A stretch of 64,000 nt of DNA. Origin: Chitinophaga fulva (GTDB lineage Bacteria > Bacteroidota > Bacteroidia > Chitinophagales > Chitinophagaceae). Below the pieces are notes generated by a model. It made no database searches. It saw only the letters and a list, made by a program, of their open reading frames with translations, and was not told where the DNA came from. How positions within the stretch are numbered: position 1 is the first letter of the stretch; every line of letters begins with the position of its first letter. Positions 50,041 through 59,214 of this stretch are shown here, one piece after another. Location: contig NZ_JABBGC010000001.1 in NCBI RefSeq assembly GCF_012927205.1, forward strand, positions 248,001 to 312,000. The letters are read 5' to 3'. Made by a program: the position numbers and the translations under genes.

Positions 50041-51036
50041 TTACTTTTCCAGCACCAGCTTATCCAGCTCCGCTGAGATGAAGCTGATTTCCTCTCTTGT
50101 GAGTTGAATATTAGCGGCTTTAGCGTTCTGCACGGCCTGTTCAGCATTCCGTGCACCTACCAATGCAATGGTGATACCGGGTTGTTCGATCGTCCAGCGA
50201 ATGACCAGCTGTGAAAGTGTCGCATTCTTAGCTAACGCCAACGGGTATAGTTTCTCCAGAAAAGCGTTGGTCCTTTTCAGGTTTTCGTCCCGGTAGAAAT
50301 AGATACCTGCCCGGTGATCACCGGGAGCAAACTGGTGACCGGGCTTCATTTTACCCGTCAGCAGGCCACGCTCCAGCGGGCTGTAAGCCAGGATGGACAA
50401 GTTATTCTTAATGCAATAAGGTATATCAGTCATTTCAATGCCACGTTTCACCATGCTGTATGGCACCTGATCAGACACCAACGGCACATATTTACGGGCT
50501 TCCTCCAATTGTTCAGCATTATAGTTACATACCCCGGCATAACGCACTTTGCCCTGCTTAATGAGCTCTGCCACGGTATTCATCGATTCCCCAATGGGGG
50601 TAGTGGAATCCGGCCAATGGATCTGGTACAGGTCAATATAGTCAGTGCCAAGACGGCGAAGGGTGTCTTCACATTCTTTGATAATACTGGCTTTACCGGC
50701 GTATTTGTAGATATCGATATCCTTTCCCTGGTTATCCTGGCTCTTAAATGCAAAATCGCCTTGGGCGAGGTCCCAGCGCATCCCAAACTTCGTCAGGATC
50801 TGCACTTTATCACGTGGGATACCTTTGATAGCTTCTCCAACAATTTCCTCGCTGGTGCCCTGTCCATATATCGGAGCGGTATCAATGGAAGTAACCCCTT
50901 CGTCGTAGGAAGCCCTGATGGCCTTTACAGCATCTTTACGTTCCGTTCCTCCCCACATCCAGCCACCGGCAGCCCAGGCCCCGAAAGTAACCACAGATGC
51001 TTTTAAATCTGATTCCCCTAATTGTCTGTATTCCAT
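50041..51036 (-). CDS. Aldo/keto reductase
   Basis: 331 residues, complete (beta/alpha)8 AKR. The catalytic set is visible: Asp in DTAPIYGQGTSEE (with Tyr), Lys in ILTKFG, and His in YQIHWPD. The C-terminal WTIEQPGITIALVGARN segment binds NADP. It reduces carbonyls on small molecules (sugar, aldehyde, ketone) in the cytoplasm. It resembles the YajO/PhyR-like group, but substrate cannot be said. It stands alone, followed by a perfect palindrome and preceded by the ABC-F gene terminator. Confidence 0.93.
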   Translation of the reverse strand: MEYRQLGESDLKASVVTFGAWAAGGWMWGGTERKDAVKAIRASYDEGVTSIDTAPIYGQGTSEEIVGEAIKGIPRDKVQILTKFGMRWDLAQGDFAFKSQDNQGKDIDIYKYAGKASIIKECEDTLRRLGTDYIDLYQIHWPDSTTPIGESMNTVAELIKQGKVRYAGVCNYNAEQLEEARKYVPLVSDQVPYSMVKRGIEMTDIPYCIKNNLSILAYSPLERGLLTGKMKPGHQFAPGDHRAGIYFYRDENLKRTNAFLEKLYPLALAKNATLSQLVIRWTIEQPGITIALVGARNAEQAVQNAKAANIQLTREEISFISAELDKLVLEK

Positions 51037-51066
51037 AATAGCCTTTTGTTTTAAGTCAAAAATAAA

Positions 51067-51094
51067 AGAGTCCGGAGGTATATCCCCGGACTCT
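51067..51094 (-). terminator. Terminator of the ABC-F gene
   Basis: AGAGTCCGG (51067-51075) pairs with 51086-51094; on the minus strand a T-rich run follows. Lies between the ABC-F stop and the reductase start. Confidence 0.8.
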
Positions 51095-51113
51095 CTGATA
51101 TATAACTGTTATT

Positions 51114-53012
51114 TTATCCATTCAGTTCACTTAATTCCAGCCAGCGCATGCCTTTCTCATCCAGCAACTGTATCACCTCCCCTATCCGGTGGGTGAGTGG
51201 CTCCATTTCCTCATAAGGCAGTGTGCCGCTGGCCAGTTTGGCCTCAATCGCTTTCTTTTCTTCTTCCAGGGATTCCATCTCTTTTTCGAGATTTTCAAAC
51301 TCCTTTTTTTCTTTGAAGGTCATTTTGCGGGCACCTTCCGTTGGAGCAGCAACAGGTGCCTGAATGGCTTCAGCTTTAGCCTCTTTTTTCTCTTCAGTCT
51401 TACGTTTGTCCTCTTCCTTCTGCCATTCCCTGTATTGGGTATAATTACCCGGATAGTCCCTTACTGCCCCGCCACCTTCAAATACAAAGAGATGGTCCAC
51501 CAGTTTATCCATGAAGTAACGATCGTGGCTAACGATGATCACGCAGCCCTGGTATTCCAGCAGGAAGTTTTCCAGGATGCTGAGCGTAGGCAGGTCAAGA
51601 TCATTGGTGGGCTCATCGAGCACCAGGAAGTTGGGATTACGGAAGAGGATAGAAAGCAGATGCAGTCTCCTTTTCTCTCCCCCGCTGAGTTTGGAAATAT
51701 AGGTGTATTGTTTTTCCGCGGGGAACAGGAAGAGTTCGAGAAATTGGGCCGCACTCACCTTGGAACCATCGGCCAGCGGGAAGTTTTCAGCGATGTTTTT
51801 CACAAATTCGATCACACGCATATCTTCTTTCACCACCAGCCCGGTTTGGGAATAATTGCCAAACACGATAGTCTCCCCTACGTTGATTTTACCGGAATCT
51901 GGTTGTTCAGTACCCAACAGCATGTTCAGGAAAGTGGATTTTCCCACCCCGTTTTTGCCGACTACGCCTATACGATCTCCTTTTTTGAAAGTATAGTCAA
52001 ATCCTTTGAGGATGGTCAGCTCACCATATGCCTTGTAGACCTTTTTAAGCTCGAGGATTTTACCACCGAGGCGGGTCATTTTCACATTCAGTTCCAGCTG
52101 CTGGTCTGCAATTCTGGTGGAAGCCTTTTCTTTTACGTCGTAAAAAGCATCCTGGCGGGCCTTGGATTTGGTGGTACGGGCCTTGGGCTGCTTACGCATC
52201 CATTCCAGTTCCTTACGGTAGGTATTGCGTGCTTTTTCCACACTGGACCGGTCCATTTCCTCCCGGGAGGCTTTACGTTCCAGGTAGTTTTCGTAGTCTC
52301 CCTTGTATATAAAGAGCTGCTCCTGGTCCAGTTCCATGATCTCATTACAGACGCTGTCAAGGAAGTACCGGTCGTGCGTTACCAACAGGAGGGTTACCCT
52401 TTCCTGATCGAGGTAGTTTTCCAGCCATTCGATCATGCTCACGTCCAGGTGGTTAGTTGGCTCGTCCATGATCAGGAGCACGTGTTTATGTTCGAACCCA
52501 ATGTCTATCAATACCTTAGCCAAGGCAACACGCTTTTGTTGCCCGCCGGAGAGGGAGCCTACCGGCTGATCGAGGTGGTGTATATTGAGTTTACCGAGGA
52601 TCTGTTTCACTTTCGCGTCAAAGTGCCAGGCATTCAGCTCGTCCATGCGGGCAAAAGCGGCAGTGAGCTTTTCCACGTCCGGCTCGTGGCCTTCTTCGGT
52701 CAGGAGTTCGTATTCCTTGATAGCGTTCAGTATGGGATTATCATGATCGAAGATATTCTCGATCACGGATTTTGTGGGGTCGAAATTGGACTGCTGTTCC
52801 AGCATTACAACGGTCACATCCTTGTGTATCCATACTTTTCCTTCATCGGGAGCTTCTTTGCCCAGGATAATTTTAAGCAGGGTGGATTTACCTGTTCCAT
52901 TTAGCGCCACCAGCGCTATTTTATCGCCTTCTTCGATATGAAAAGAGATATTCCGGAATAATGGCTTAACGCCGTATGATTTAGTGAGCCCTTCTACTGT
53001 AACGTAATGCAT
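51114..53012 (-). CDS. ABC-F family ATPase (Uup/EttA-like)
   Basis: 632 residues from ATG 53012. Two ABC domains in one chain: first with Walker A ALNGTGKSTLL and signature LSGGQQKR, second with GKNGVGKSTF and signature LSGGEKRR; each has a Walker B (LLIMDEPTNHLD and FLVLDEPTNDLD). An interdomain linker (about 245-310) and a C-terminal Lys/Glu-rich coiled coil (about 560-625) fit the Uup group of soluble translation or ribosome-associated ATPases. Start 53012 is chosen because a -7-like box lies just before it; 53030 is less likely. Confidence 0.93.
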   Translation of the reverse strand: MHYVTVEGLTKSYGVKPLFRNISFHIEEGDKIALVALNGTGKSTLLKIILGKEAPDEGKVWIHKDVTVVMLEQQSNFDPTKSVIENIFDHDNPILNAIKEYELLTEEGHEPDVEKLTAAFARMDELNAWHFDAKVKQILGKLNIHHLDQPVGSLSGGQQKRVALAKVLIDIGFEHKHVLLIMDEPTNHLDVSMIEWLENYLDQERVTLLLVTHDRYFLDSVCNEIMELDQEQLFIYKGDYENYLERKASREEMDRSSVEKARNTYRKELEWMRKQPKARTTKSKARQDAFYDVKEKASTRIADQQLELNVKMTRLGGKILELKKVYKAYGELTILKGFDYTFKKGDRIGVVGKNGVGKSTFLNMLLGTEQPDSGKINVGETIVFGNYSQTGLVVKEDMRVIEFVKNIAENFPLADGSKVSAAQFLELFLFPAEKQYTYISKLSGGEKRRLHLLSILFRNPNFLVLDEPTNDLDLPTLSILENFLLEYQGCVIIVSHDRYFMDKLVDHLFVFEGGGAVRDYPGNYTQYREWQKEEDKRKTEEKKEAKAEAIQAPVAAPTEGARKMTFKEKKEFENLEKEMESLEEEKKAIEAKLASGTLPYEEMEPLTHRIGEVIQLLDEKGMRWLELSELNG

Positions 53013-53017
53013 AACCG

Positions 53018-53051
53018 CGAAGTTATACATATTCAGGAAAACTCCCCCAAA
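53018..53051 (-). promoter_or_regulatory. Promoter of the ABC-F gene
   Basis: Minus-strand TTTG (53051-53048) and TAACTTCG (53025-53018, seven of eight to consensus), 22 bases apart, ending five bases before ATG 53012. Confidence 0.4.
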
Positions 53052-53202
53052 TCCGGAATTATGTATTTGATATTATGATTTTTTTCGTATATTCAGTATA
53101 GGAATGGATAGCCGGACGGATAATCCTACACCTAATGATAACGATTTTTGTTGTTCGTTTTATTTCGGCCTTTGTCCATTATCCTTGCCCCTCTTTTGCG
53201 AA

Positions 53203-53237
53203 AAATAAAAAGCCCTTGCGCGTGAAGCGGAAGGGCT
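53203..53237 (-). terminator. Terminator of the Wzi-like gene
   Basis: AAGCCCTTGCGC (about 53210-53221) pairs with GCGGAAGGGCTT; on the minus strand TTTTTATTTTT follows. Lies just past the Wzi-like stop. Confidence 0.8.
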
Positions 53238-53261
53238 TGCGTGTTTTTAGCACTTACTTAT

Positions 53262-54851
53262 TTAAAAATCGTAATAGAACTGTCTGAAGGAGCTACGGAG
53301 ACCAAAGTTGAATATCAGGTCGGTTTTGGAGCCGGTGATGTCATTTTTGAGCCTGCGTGCGGCCAGGGATGCCTCCACCCTTAAGTTGTATTTCGGGTTC
53401 AGGACGTAGGCGACGGTGCCCTGTGCATAAAGCAGGTTGGTTTTAATACCCTGTCCTATCCAGTTGCCATATTCGTTAGGGTGAGTGGTATATGGCTTGG
53501 AGATATCGTGACCGAAGTTGGTTTTTGTATCCGGATCATCCCCGTATTTGGCATACATGATCTCTCCGCGGCCGTACCAGCGTTTATAACGGTAGGTAGC
53601 GATGCCCAGCACTTCCTGGAAGTTGGCACCTAATGGGTGTGCCAGCGACTGGTTATAGTGTTCGTAGTTGATCAGGGTGCTCTTATAGCTATAGGTGTAG
53701 GGCCTTACAGCATTATATTCTCCCTGCAGGTCGAGGTTCTTCACCTTAAATAGGTCGAATGAGCGGAAGCCCAGCTGCCAGCTTTGTTTGTTGGCCCACC
53801 AGCCTTTACCGCCGAATACCTCCTTGATTTTAAACTCATCCAGTACCAGTTGGCCGTAGATGGTGGTTTTGGGGAGGAGTTTGTATTTGAAATTGGCACC
53901 TACCAGGGCGTTATCAGAGGAGCCCTCAGAGAACTCGGCAGAGCGGAGGAAAATGATCGGGTTCATGTAGCTCCAGTCGAAGCCACGTTTACGACCGGAA
54001 GAATCAGCATCTGGCCAGATCACCGCATCAAAGAGCCCGAGAGTCAGGCGTTTGTTGACATTCCAGTCAAGGAAATGGAAAACGCCCCATTTTTTATAGT
54101 AGCCGAGGTCGCTATAAGCGGCGGCAAAGTCCTTACTGTGTTTATCCATAAACTGGGCCCACATGGCGGTATATTGCACGTTGCCAAGGTTCCCGGTTAA
54201 CCGGAGATAGGGGTAGCTGAACTGAATATCAGAAAGTATCAGGGAGCGATAACCATCTCCAATGAAATTTTGCCCATAGCCTGCAGTGACATTCAGGTAT
54301 TTGTTGGGCGTATAGGACAACAGCGCGTTGGCATAATTATAATCAAATGCCTTTCCTTCACTGTAATCCTTGATAGCTCCCTGACCGGGAACGATATCAT
54401 TTTTACGGATATACTGGTCGAGATAATAGGGGAATTTACCCTGGTTCTCATAAAAGGAGGATTCAAAATAAAACTTGGTACCGATGTTGGCCTGAATAAT
54501 GGCCCCCCGGGTATTCAGCCAGGTAGTCCTGTTGCCCTCACGGCTTTTACCAATCTGGAAGTCTGGCAGGAAGTCTATAAAGACGTTATATTCTTTATTT
54601 CTGAACTCGAGCAAATGCTCCTGGAACAATTTACGGTAAAGCAGGCTACGCTTTACAGGGTCCTCTTGTGTGTACATAGCGCTGGTGTCCACATGGAGGA
54701 TGGGTTTAAAGGCAGTGTGGTGGTTGCTGGAGTCAAGGTAGAGTTCCCGTATGTTCATATGGTTATACGGAAGAATAACCGGTAATTTCTCCTGTGCACT
54801 GGCTGCACGGGCCAGCAATAGGATTGCCGTTACCCAAACGAGATGCTTCAT
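53262..54851 (-). CDS. Wzi-like outer-membrane beta-barrel protein
   Basis: 529 residues. Signal peptide MKHLVWVTAILLLARAASAQ, then a strand-rich barrel of alternating polar and aromatic residues, ending in FRQFYYDF. It resembles the capsule-assembly Wzi group and the related RemB-type gliding proteins of Bacteroidota. The location beside GDP-fucose and glycosyltransferase genes favours a role in holding or exporting a capsule or surface polysaccharide. The alternative, a gliding-motility barrel, cannot be excluded. A -7 box TATCTTTG (minus, 54962-54955) precedes it by about 100 bases. Confidence 0.75.
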   Translation of the reverse strand: MKHLVWVTAILLLARAASAQEKLPVILPYNHMNIRELYLDSSNHHTAFKPILHVDTSAMYTQEDPVKRSLLYRKLFQEHLLEFRNKEYNVFIDFLPDFQIGKSREGNRTTWLNTRGAIIQANIGTKFYFESSFYENQGKFPYYLDQYIRKNDIVPGQGAIKDYSEGKAFDYNYANALLSYTPNKYLNVTAGYGQNFIGDGYRSLILSDIQFSYPYLRLTGNLGNVQYTAMWAQFMDKHSKDFAAAYSDLGYYKKWGVFHFLDWNVNKRLTLGLFDAVIWPDADSSGRKRGFDWSYMNPIIFLRSAEFSEGSSDNALVGANFKYKLLPKTTIYGQLVLDEFKIKEVFGGKGWWANKQSWQLGFRSFDLFKVKNLDLQGEYNAVRPYTYSYKSTLINYEHYNQSLAHPLGANFQEVLGIATYRYKRWYGRGEIMYAKYGDDPDTKTNFGHDISKPYTTHPNEYGNWIGQGIKTNLLYAQGTVAYVLNPKYNLRVEASLAARRLKNDITGSKTDLIFNFGLRSSFRQFYYDF

Positions 54852-54954
54852 TAATTTTTGTTTGGTTCTAAAATTTATTAATTCACGGAATCAGGTATTC
54901 ACAAACATCTTCACAATGACCTGACAAAGTATGATGGCAGGTTTCATCAAAACG

Positions 54955-54962
54955 CAAAGATA
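54955..54962 (-). promoter_or_regulatory. -7 box of the Wzi-like gene
   Basis: TATCTTTG on the minus strand, about 103 bases before ATG 54851. No -33 element seen. It would make the Wzi-like gene independent of the sugar genes upstream. Confidence 0.4.
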
Positions 54963-55015
54963 GTATTTTCAATAAATTGTGGCGACAGCGGCGGGATGAA
55001 TCGAAAGAAATGAAT

Positions 55016-55047
55016 GATTGCCCGCAGGATAACATCGACGGGCAATC
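55016..55047 (-). terminator. Hairpin after manC
   Basis: GATTGCCCG (55016-55024) pairs perfectly with 55039-55047 around 14 bases. It follows the manC stop by eight bases. The T tract is weak. Confidence 0.6.
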
Positions 55048-55054
55048 GAAAATA

Positions 55055-56134
55055 CTACAAATAATGTGTTTGAGAACCAGATTTTAGTTTCTCAGTAACT
55101 TTTTTAATATCCTGTTCATCTTGTTTAGGATAAATCAACAGCACATCATTATCATCCACCACGATATAGTCCTTCAGACCTCTGATGACTGCCATCTTGC
55201 CTGCCGGCAGATGTATAATGCTGTTTTCGGTATTTTCCAGTTGAAGATTGCCGGATGTTACATTCCTGCCATCCTGTTTCTCAGCTACTTCATATAAGGA
55301 CCCCCAGGTACCGAGGTCGCTCCAACCAAAGTCTGCCGGGATGGTATATACATTGTCCGCCTTTTCCATGATCGCATAATCGATCGAAATATTGGGGGAA
55401 TGTGGATAGTGTTGATTAATAAAAGCTTGTTCCTGATCGGTATTGTAATATTCATTCCCTTTTTGGAAAAGGGTATGGATCTCAGGAGCATGTTGCTTAA
55501 AGGCAGTCAAGGCTGTTTGGACATTCCAGATAAAGATGCCGCCATTCCATACATAATCTCCACCGACCAGGAATTCCCGGGCTTTTTCCAACGGGGGTTT
55601 TTCTGTAAAGCGGTTTACTTTGTGTATACCATTTTCACCAGCCTTTATAAAATTAATATAACCGTAACCAGTATCCGGCCTGGTAGGGGTAATTCCCAAT
55701 GTAAGCAGCGCTGCCTGGTTAGCAGCGGTATCCAGGGCCAGTCGGATTTTATCTATAAAGATATCTTCATAGAGGATAAAGTGATCGGAAGGGGCTACCA
55801 CCATATTGGCATCCGGATTCTTTGCTGCCAGTTTGAAGGCAGCATAGGCAATGCAGGGTGCGGTGTTGTTCCGGGAGGGTTCACACAGAATGTTCTCCTC
55901 GGCGATATCCGGGAGTTGTTGTTGTACCAGTTCTTTATACTGACAGTTGGTAACAATATAGATATTCGCGGGAGAGCACAACCGGAGAAACCGGTTATAT
56001 GTCAGCTGCAATAAAGATTTCCCGGTTCCCAGAATATCAATAAACTGTTTGGGGTAATTATTGCGGCTTTTAGGCCAGAAGCGGCTTCCGACACCACCCG
56101 CCATGATAAAAACGTGGGTATTTTTGGTTTCCAT
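55055..56134 (-). CDS. manC: Mannose-1-phosphate guanylyltransferase
   Basis: 359 residues from ATG 56134. The nucleotidyltransferase signature GGVGSRFWPKSRNNYPKQF (about 12-30), NTAPCIAYAAF, VAPSDHFI and FTEKPPLEKA are all present. It makes GDP-mannose from GTP and mannose-1-phosphate. The C-terminal isomerase domain found in long ManC/AlgA proteins is absent, so it is the single-function form. Its start is two bases past the fcl stop. GDP-mannose feeds the Gmd and Fcl enzymes in the same operon. Confidence 0.94.
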   Translation of the reverse strand: METKNTHVFIMAGGVGSRFWPKSRNNYPKQFIDILGTGKSLLQLTYNRFLRLCSPANIYIVTNCQYKELVQQQLPDIAEENILCEPSRNNTAPCIAYAAFKLAAKNPDANMVVAPSDHFILYEDIFIDKIRLALDTAANQAALLTLGITPTRPDTGYGYINFIKAGENGIHKVNRFTEKPPLEKAREFLVGGDYVWNGGIFIWNVQTALTAFKQHAPEIHTLFQKGNEYYNTDQEQAFINQHYPHSPNISIDYAIMEKADNVYTIPADFGWSDLGTWGSLYEVAEKQDGRNVTSGNLQLENTENSIIHLPAGKMAVIRGLKDYIVVDDNDVLLIYPKQDEQDIKKVTEKLKSGSQTHYL

Positions 56135-56136
56135 AA

Positions 56137-57072
56137 TTAAGCAGACCAAAGTGTTTTTTTCACTTCTTCATAGACGTCGCGAATACCGTCTTCCAGATCG
56201 ATAGCAGCATTCCAGCCGTAGCTATGTAGTTTGGTTACATCCATTAATTTACGCGGAGTGCCATCCGGCTTAGTAGTATCAAAAACTAACTTTCCGTTGT
56301 ATGCTACAATCTCCCGAATCAATTCCGCCAGTTCACGGATGCTGATATCTTTCCCTACACCGATATTTACCAGTCCTTTTTCATCATAATGTTGCATCAG
56401 GTGGAAACAGGCGTCAGCCATATCATCGGCGTGCAGAAATTCCCGTTTAGGTGTACCGGTACCCCATAAGGTTACTTCCGGCTGGTTATTTACCTTCGCC
56501 TCGTGCATTTTACGCAACATGGCCGGCAATACATGGGAGTTATTCAGATCGTAGTTATCATTAGGCCCATATAGGTTGGTAGGCATTACAGAAATGAAGT
56601 TACTGCCATATTGGGCACGGTAAGCATCACACATTTCTATCCCGGCTATTTTGGCAATGGCGTACGGTTCATTAGTAGGTTCCAATGGTCCTGTAAGCAG
56701 GTATTCCTCTTTCAATGGCTGTGGCGCCATCTTTGGATAAATACAGGAGGAGCCCAAAAACATTAACTTTTTTACCTGATTCAAATGCGCATGATGAATG
56801 ACATTATTTTGAATCATCAGGTTTTCGTAAATGAATTGGCCACGATAGGTATTGTTAGCTACGATACCGCCTACTTTGGCTGCTGCCAGGAATACATACT
56901 CCGGCTTCTCCTGCTCGAAAAAAGCAGCTACAGCAACCTGATCACGCAGGTCCAGCTCACCAGAAGTACGGGTAACAATATTATTGAATCCTTCTTTTTC
57001 CAGCCTTCGCACAATAGCAGACCCCACCATTCCGCGGTGGCCTGCTACATATATTTTGTTTCCAGGTTTCAT
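56137..57072 (-). CDS. fcl: GDP-L-fucose synthase
   Basis: 311 residues from ATG 57072. NAD(P)-binding GHRGMVGS near the N-terminus, active-site Ser in LGSSCIYP, and the YAIAK catalytic pair (Tyr, Lys), followed by [10 protein letters not shown], identify the epimerase-reductase. It converts GDP-4-keto-6-deoxymannose to GDP-L-fucose with NADPH. The upstream TTG at 57081 is rejected. It starts one base after the gmd stop, so the two are tightly coupled. Confidence 0.95.
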   Translation of the reverse strand: MKPGNKIYVAGHRGMVGSAIVRRLEKEGFNNIVTRTSGELDLRDQVAVAAFFEQEKPEYVFLAAAKVGGIVANNTYRGQFIYENLMIQNNVIHHAHLNQVKKLMFLGSSCIYPKMAPQPLKEEYLLTGPLEPTNEPYAIAKIAGIEMCDAYRAQYGSNFISVMPTNLYGPNDNYDLNNSHVLPAMLRKMHEAKVNNQPEVTLWGTGTPKREFLHADDMADACFHLMQHYDEKGLVNIGVGKDISIRELAELIREIVAYNGKLVFDTTKPDGTPRKLMDVTKLHSYGWNAAIDLEDGIRDVYEEVKKTLWSA

Positions 57073-57073
57073 C

Positions 57074-58186
57074 TTATTCAAATTGGTTCAGCACTTTATA
57101 ACCTGCATCTTTTAACAACTTCTCTCGTTTGAACAGCTCTACATCAGCAGCTACCATTTCTTTTACCAAGGCGGGCAAATCATATTTAGGCACCCATCCC
57201 AGTTTAGATTTGGACTTGGAAGGATCACCAATCAGTAAGTCTACTTCAGTTGGCCTGAAATAACGGGCATCTATTGCTACAACTTCCTGCCCCGGTTTCA
57301 ATGGGCATTCGGCATTCTTACTGCTTTTCACATATCCTTTCTCATCTACCCCTTCACCTTGGAATTCCAGCTCAATACCCACTTCAGCAAAAGCCATGGT
57401 GATAAAATCCCGAACTGTTGTAGTGATACCCGTAGCAATAACAAAATCCTCCGGTTTATCCTGCTGAAGGATCAGCCACATTGCCTCCACATAATCCTTT
57501 GCATGGCCCCAATCACGCTTAGCATCCAGATTGCCCATATACAGCTTATCCTGCATGCCTATAGACAGTTTCGCAACACCACGGGTAATCTTTCTTGTTA
57601 CAAAGGTTTCACCACGTAACGGACTTTCATGGTTAAACAATATTCCATTGCAGGCAAACATATTATAGGCTTCCCGATAATTTACGGTGATCCAGTATGC
57701 ATACATTTTCGCCACCGCATAGGGAGAGCGGGGATAAAACGGTGTTTTTTCAGATTGAGGCACCTCCTGAACAAGACCATACAATTCAGATGTGGATGCC
57801 TGATAAACTCTGGTTTTCCCGGTAAGCCCAAGTAATCTGACAGCCTCAAGTATTCGTAAAGTACCAATACCATCTACATCAGCTGTATACTCCGGTGCCT
57901 CAAAGCTTACCTGAACATGGCTCATTGCACCCAGATTATATATTTCATCCGGTTGAACTTCCTGGATAATCCGTATCAGGTTCGTACTATCAGTAAGATC
58001 GCCATAATGCAATTTAAAACGAATATTCTTTTCATGCGGATCCTGATAAAGATGATCTATCCTATCCGTGTTAAAAAGAGAACTTCTTCTTTTAATACCA
58101 TGAACCTCGTAACCTTTCTTTAATAAAAGCTGTGCCAGGTATGCGCCGTCCTGGCCGGTAATGCCTGTGATTAGGGCAATTTTCAT
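57074..58186 (-). CDS. gmd: GDP-mannose 4,6-dehydratase
   Basis: 370 residues from ATG 58186. [10 protein letters not shown] near the N-terminus (Rossmann), the [14 protein letters not shown] segment of the family, QASTSELYG, and [12 protein letters not shown] with the catalytic Tyr and Lys. It converts GDP-mannose to GDP-4-keto-6-deoxy-D-mannose, the substrate of Fcl. A TTG at 58195 is in frame but less likely. First gene of the gmd-fcl-manC group; 194 bases separate it from the GT2 gene upstream. Confidence 0.95.
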   Translation of the reverse strand: MKIALITGITGQDGAYLAQLLLKKGYEVHGIKRRSSLFNTDRIDHLYQDPHEKNIRFKLHYGDLTDSTNLIRIIQEVQPDEIYNLGAMSHVQVSFEAPEYTADVDGIGTLRILEAVRLLGLTGKTRVYQASTSELYGLVQEVPQSEKTPFYPRSPYAVAKMYAYWITVNYREAYNMFACNGILFNHESPLRGETFVTRKITRGVAKLSIGMQDKLYMGNLDAKRDWGHAKDYVEAMWLILQQDKPEDFVIATGITTTVRDFITMAFAEVGIELEFQGEGVDEKGYVKSSKNAECPLKPGQEVVAIDARYFRPTEVDLLIGDPSKSKSKLGWVPKYDLPALVKEMVAADVELFKREKLLKDAGYKVLNQFE

Positions 58187-58380
58187 CTTGAACAAATTAA
58201 TAATATCAGCAATATTAGCAACTTTCTGAGAAAATCAGGAACCTGTAGAAAATATTTCACCGTGTAAAAGTTATCCCTCCCCGGCCTGTCATGTCTTGTC
58301 AGCCCAGACTATTTCGGAAGATAGATTATTTACCGGAAACCAGCTCCTCCATTTGGAAAAGGAAGACGGATATCATTCCA

Positions 58381-59190
58381 TTAAAAATAATGCTTCCTCA
58401 CACCGTTAATCGCATACAGTATAAAATTATATGAGGCATAAAAAAAATTGAGACGCTCAACATTCCGGTATACTATCCATTGGAACTTTGAGGACTTCCG
58501 CTTATTTGCAGAAATCCCGCCATCCCTTTTCCTATAATAGGCAAGCTCTTGCCGGATTCCGATCATCTTCCGGTTAAGCACTTCGCATTGCTTGGCTATT
58601 GACAACCACAGAACATAGTCTTCCCGGCCCCAGCGACGTAATATATTCTCGGGCAGTCCTGTATTATTGTTCGCTGAATCTGGCTGCAAAAAATATTGCT
58701 TTCCCAGTTTCTGAACGTCATACATGGCCGTCAAACAGCCAATATCACATCCCTTTAAAAGCGTTTTATAGTCAACAAAATCAGGCACTTTAACATCCCT
58801 CAGATACTCTCCGCTCTCTGAAACAACGTGATAAGCCGAATAAGAGAAAACAGCGTTTTTATTAACCATTTCCTTCAACTGTATTTCAAGCTTTTCCTGA
58901 TGCCAGAGATCATCACTATCCAGGAATGCTATATATTCCCCGTTCGCCAGCGTTGTCCCCAGATTACGGGCAGCAGCAGCCCCCCCGTTCAGGGGTGCCT
59001 TCACCGGTTTTATCCTCGCATCTGTTTCCGCCATCTGCTGAGCAACGCTGAATGTTTCGTCTTTAGAACAGTCATCTACAATAATTAGCTCCCAATTTTT
59101 ATAGGTCTGATTAATAACTGATTCTATGGTTTCTTTTATGAAATCTTCAACATTGTACGCAGGAGTTATTATAGAGACTAAAAAATTCAT
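58381..59190 (-). CDS. Family 2 glycosyltransferase
   Basis: 269 residues, a GT-A fold: VSIITPAYNVEDFIKETIESV at the N-terminus, VDDCSKD, and the metal-binding FLDSDDLW (DxD). The rest resembles GT2 enzymes for surface polysaccharides. It transfers a sugar from a nucleotide donor in the cytoplasm; sugar and acceptor cannot be told. Located between the beta-helix gene and gmd, so a fucose- or mannose-containing repeat unit is plausible. Confidence 0.93.
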   Translation of the reverse strand: MNFLVSIITPAYNVEDFIKETIESVINQTYKNWELIIVDDCSKDETFSVAQQMAETDARIKPVKAPLNGGAAAARNLGTTLANGEYIAFLDSDDLWHQEKLEIQLKEMVNKNAVFSYSAYHVVSESGEYLRDVKVPDFVDYKTLLKGCDIGCLTAMYDVQKLGKQYFLQPDSANNNTGLPENILRRWGREDYVLWLSIAKQCEVLNRKMIGIRQELAYYRKRDGGISANKRKSSKFQWIVYRNVERLNFFYASYNFILYAINGVRKHYF

Positions 59191-59214
59191 GCTGATAGCT
59201 TATTCCTTTAATTA

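Noticed and set aside
51189..52904. 571-codon plus-strand open frame
   Set aside because: Antisense to the ABC-F gene with intact Walker and signature motifs.
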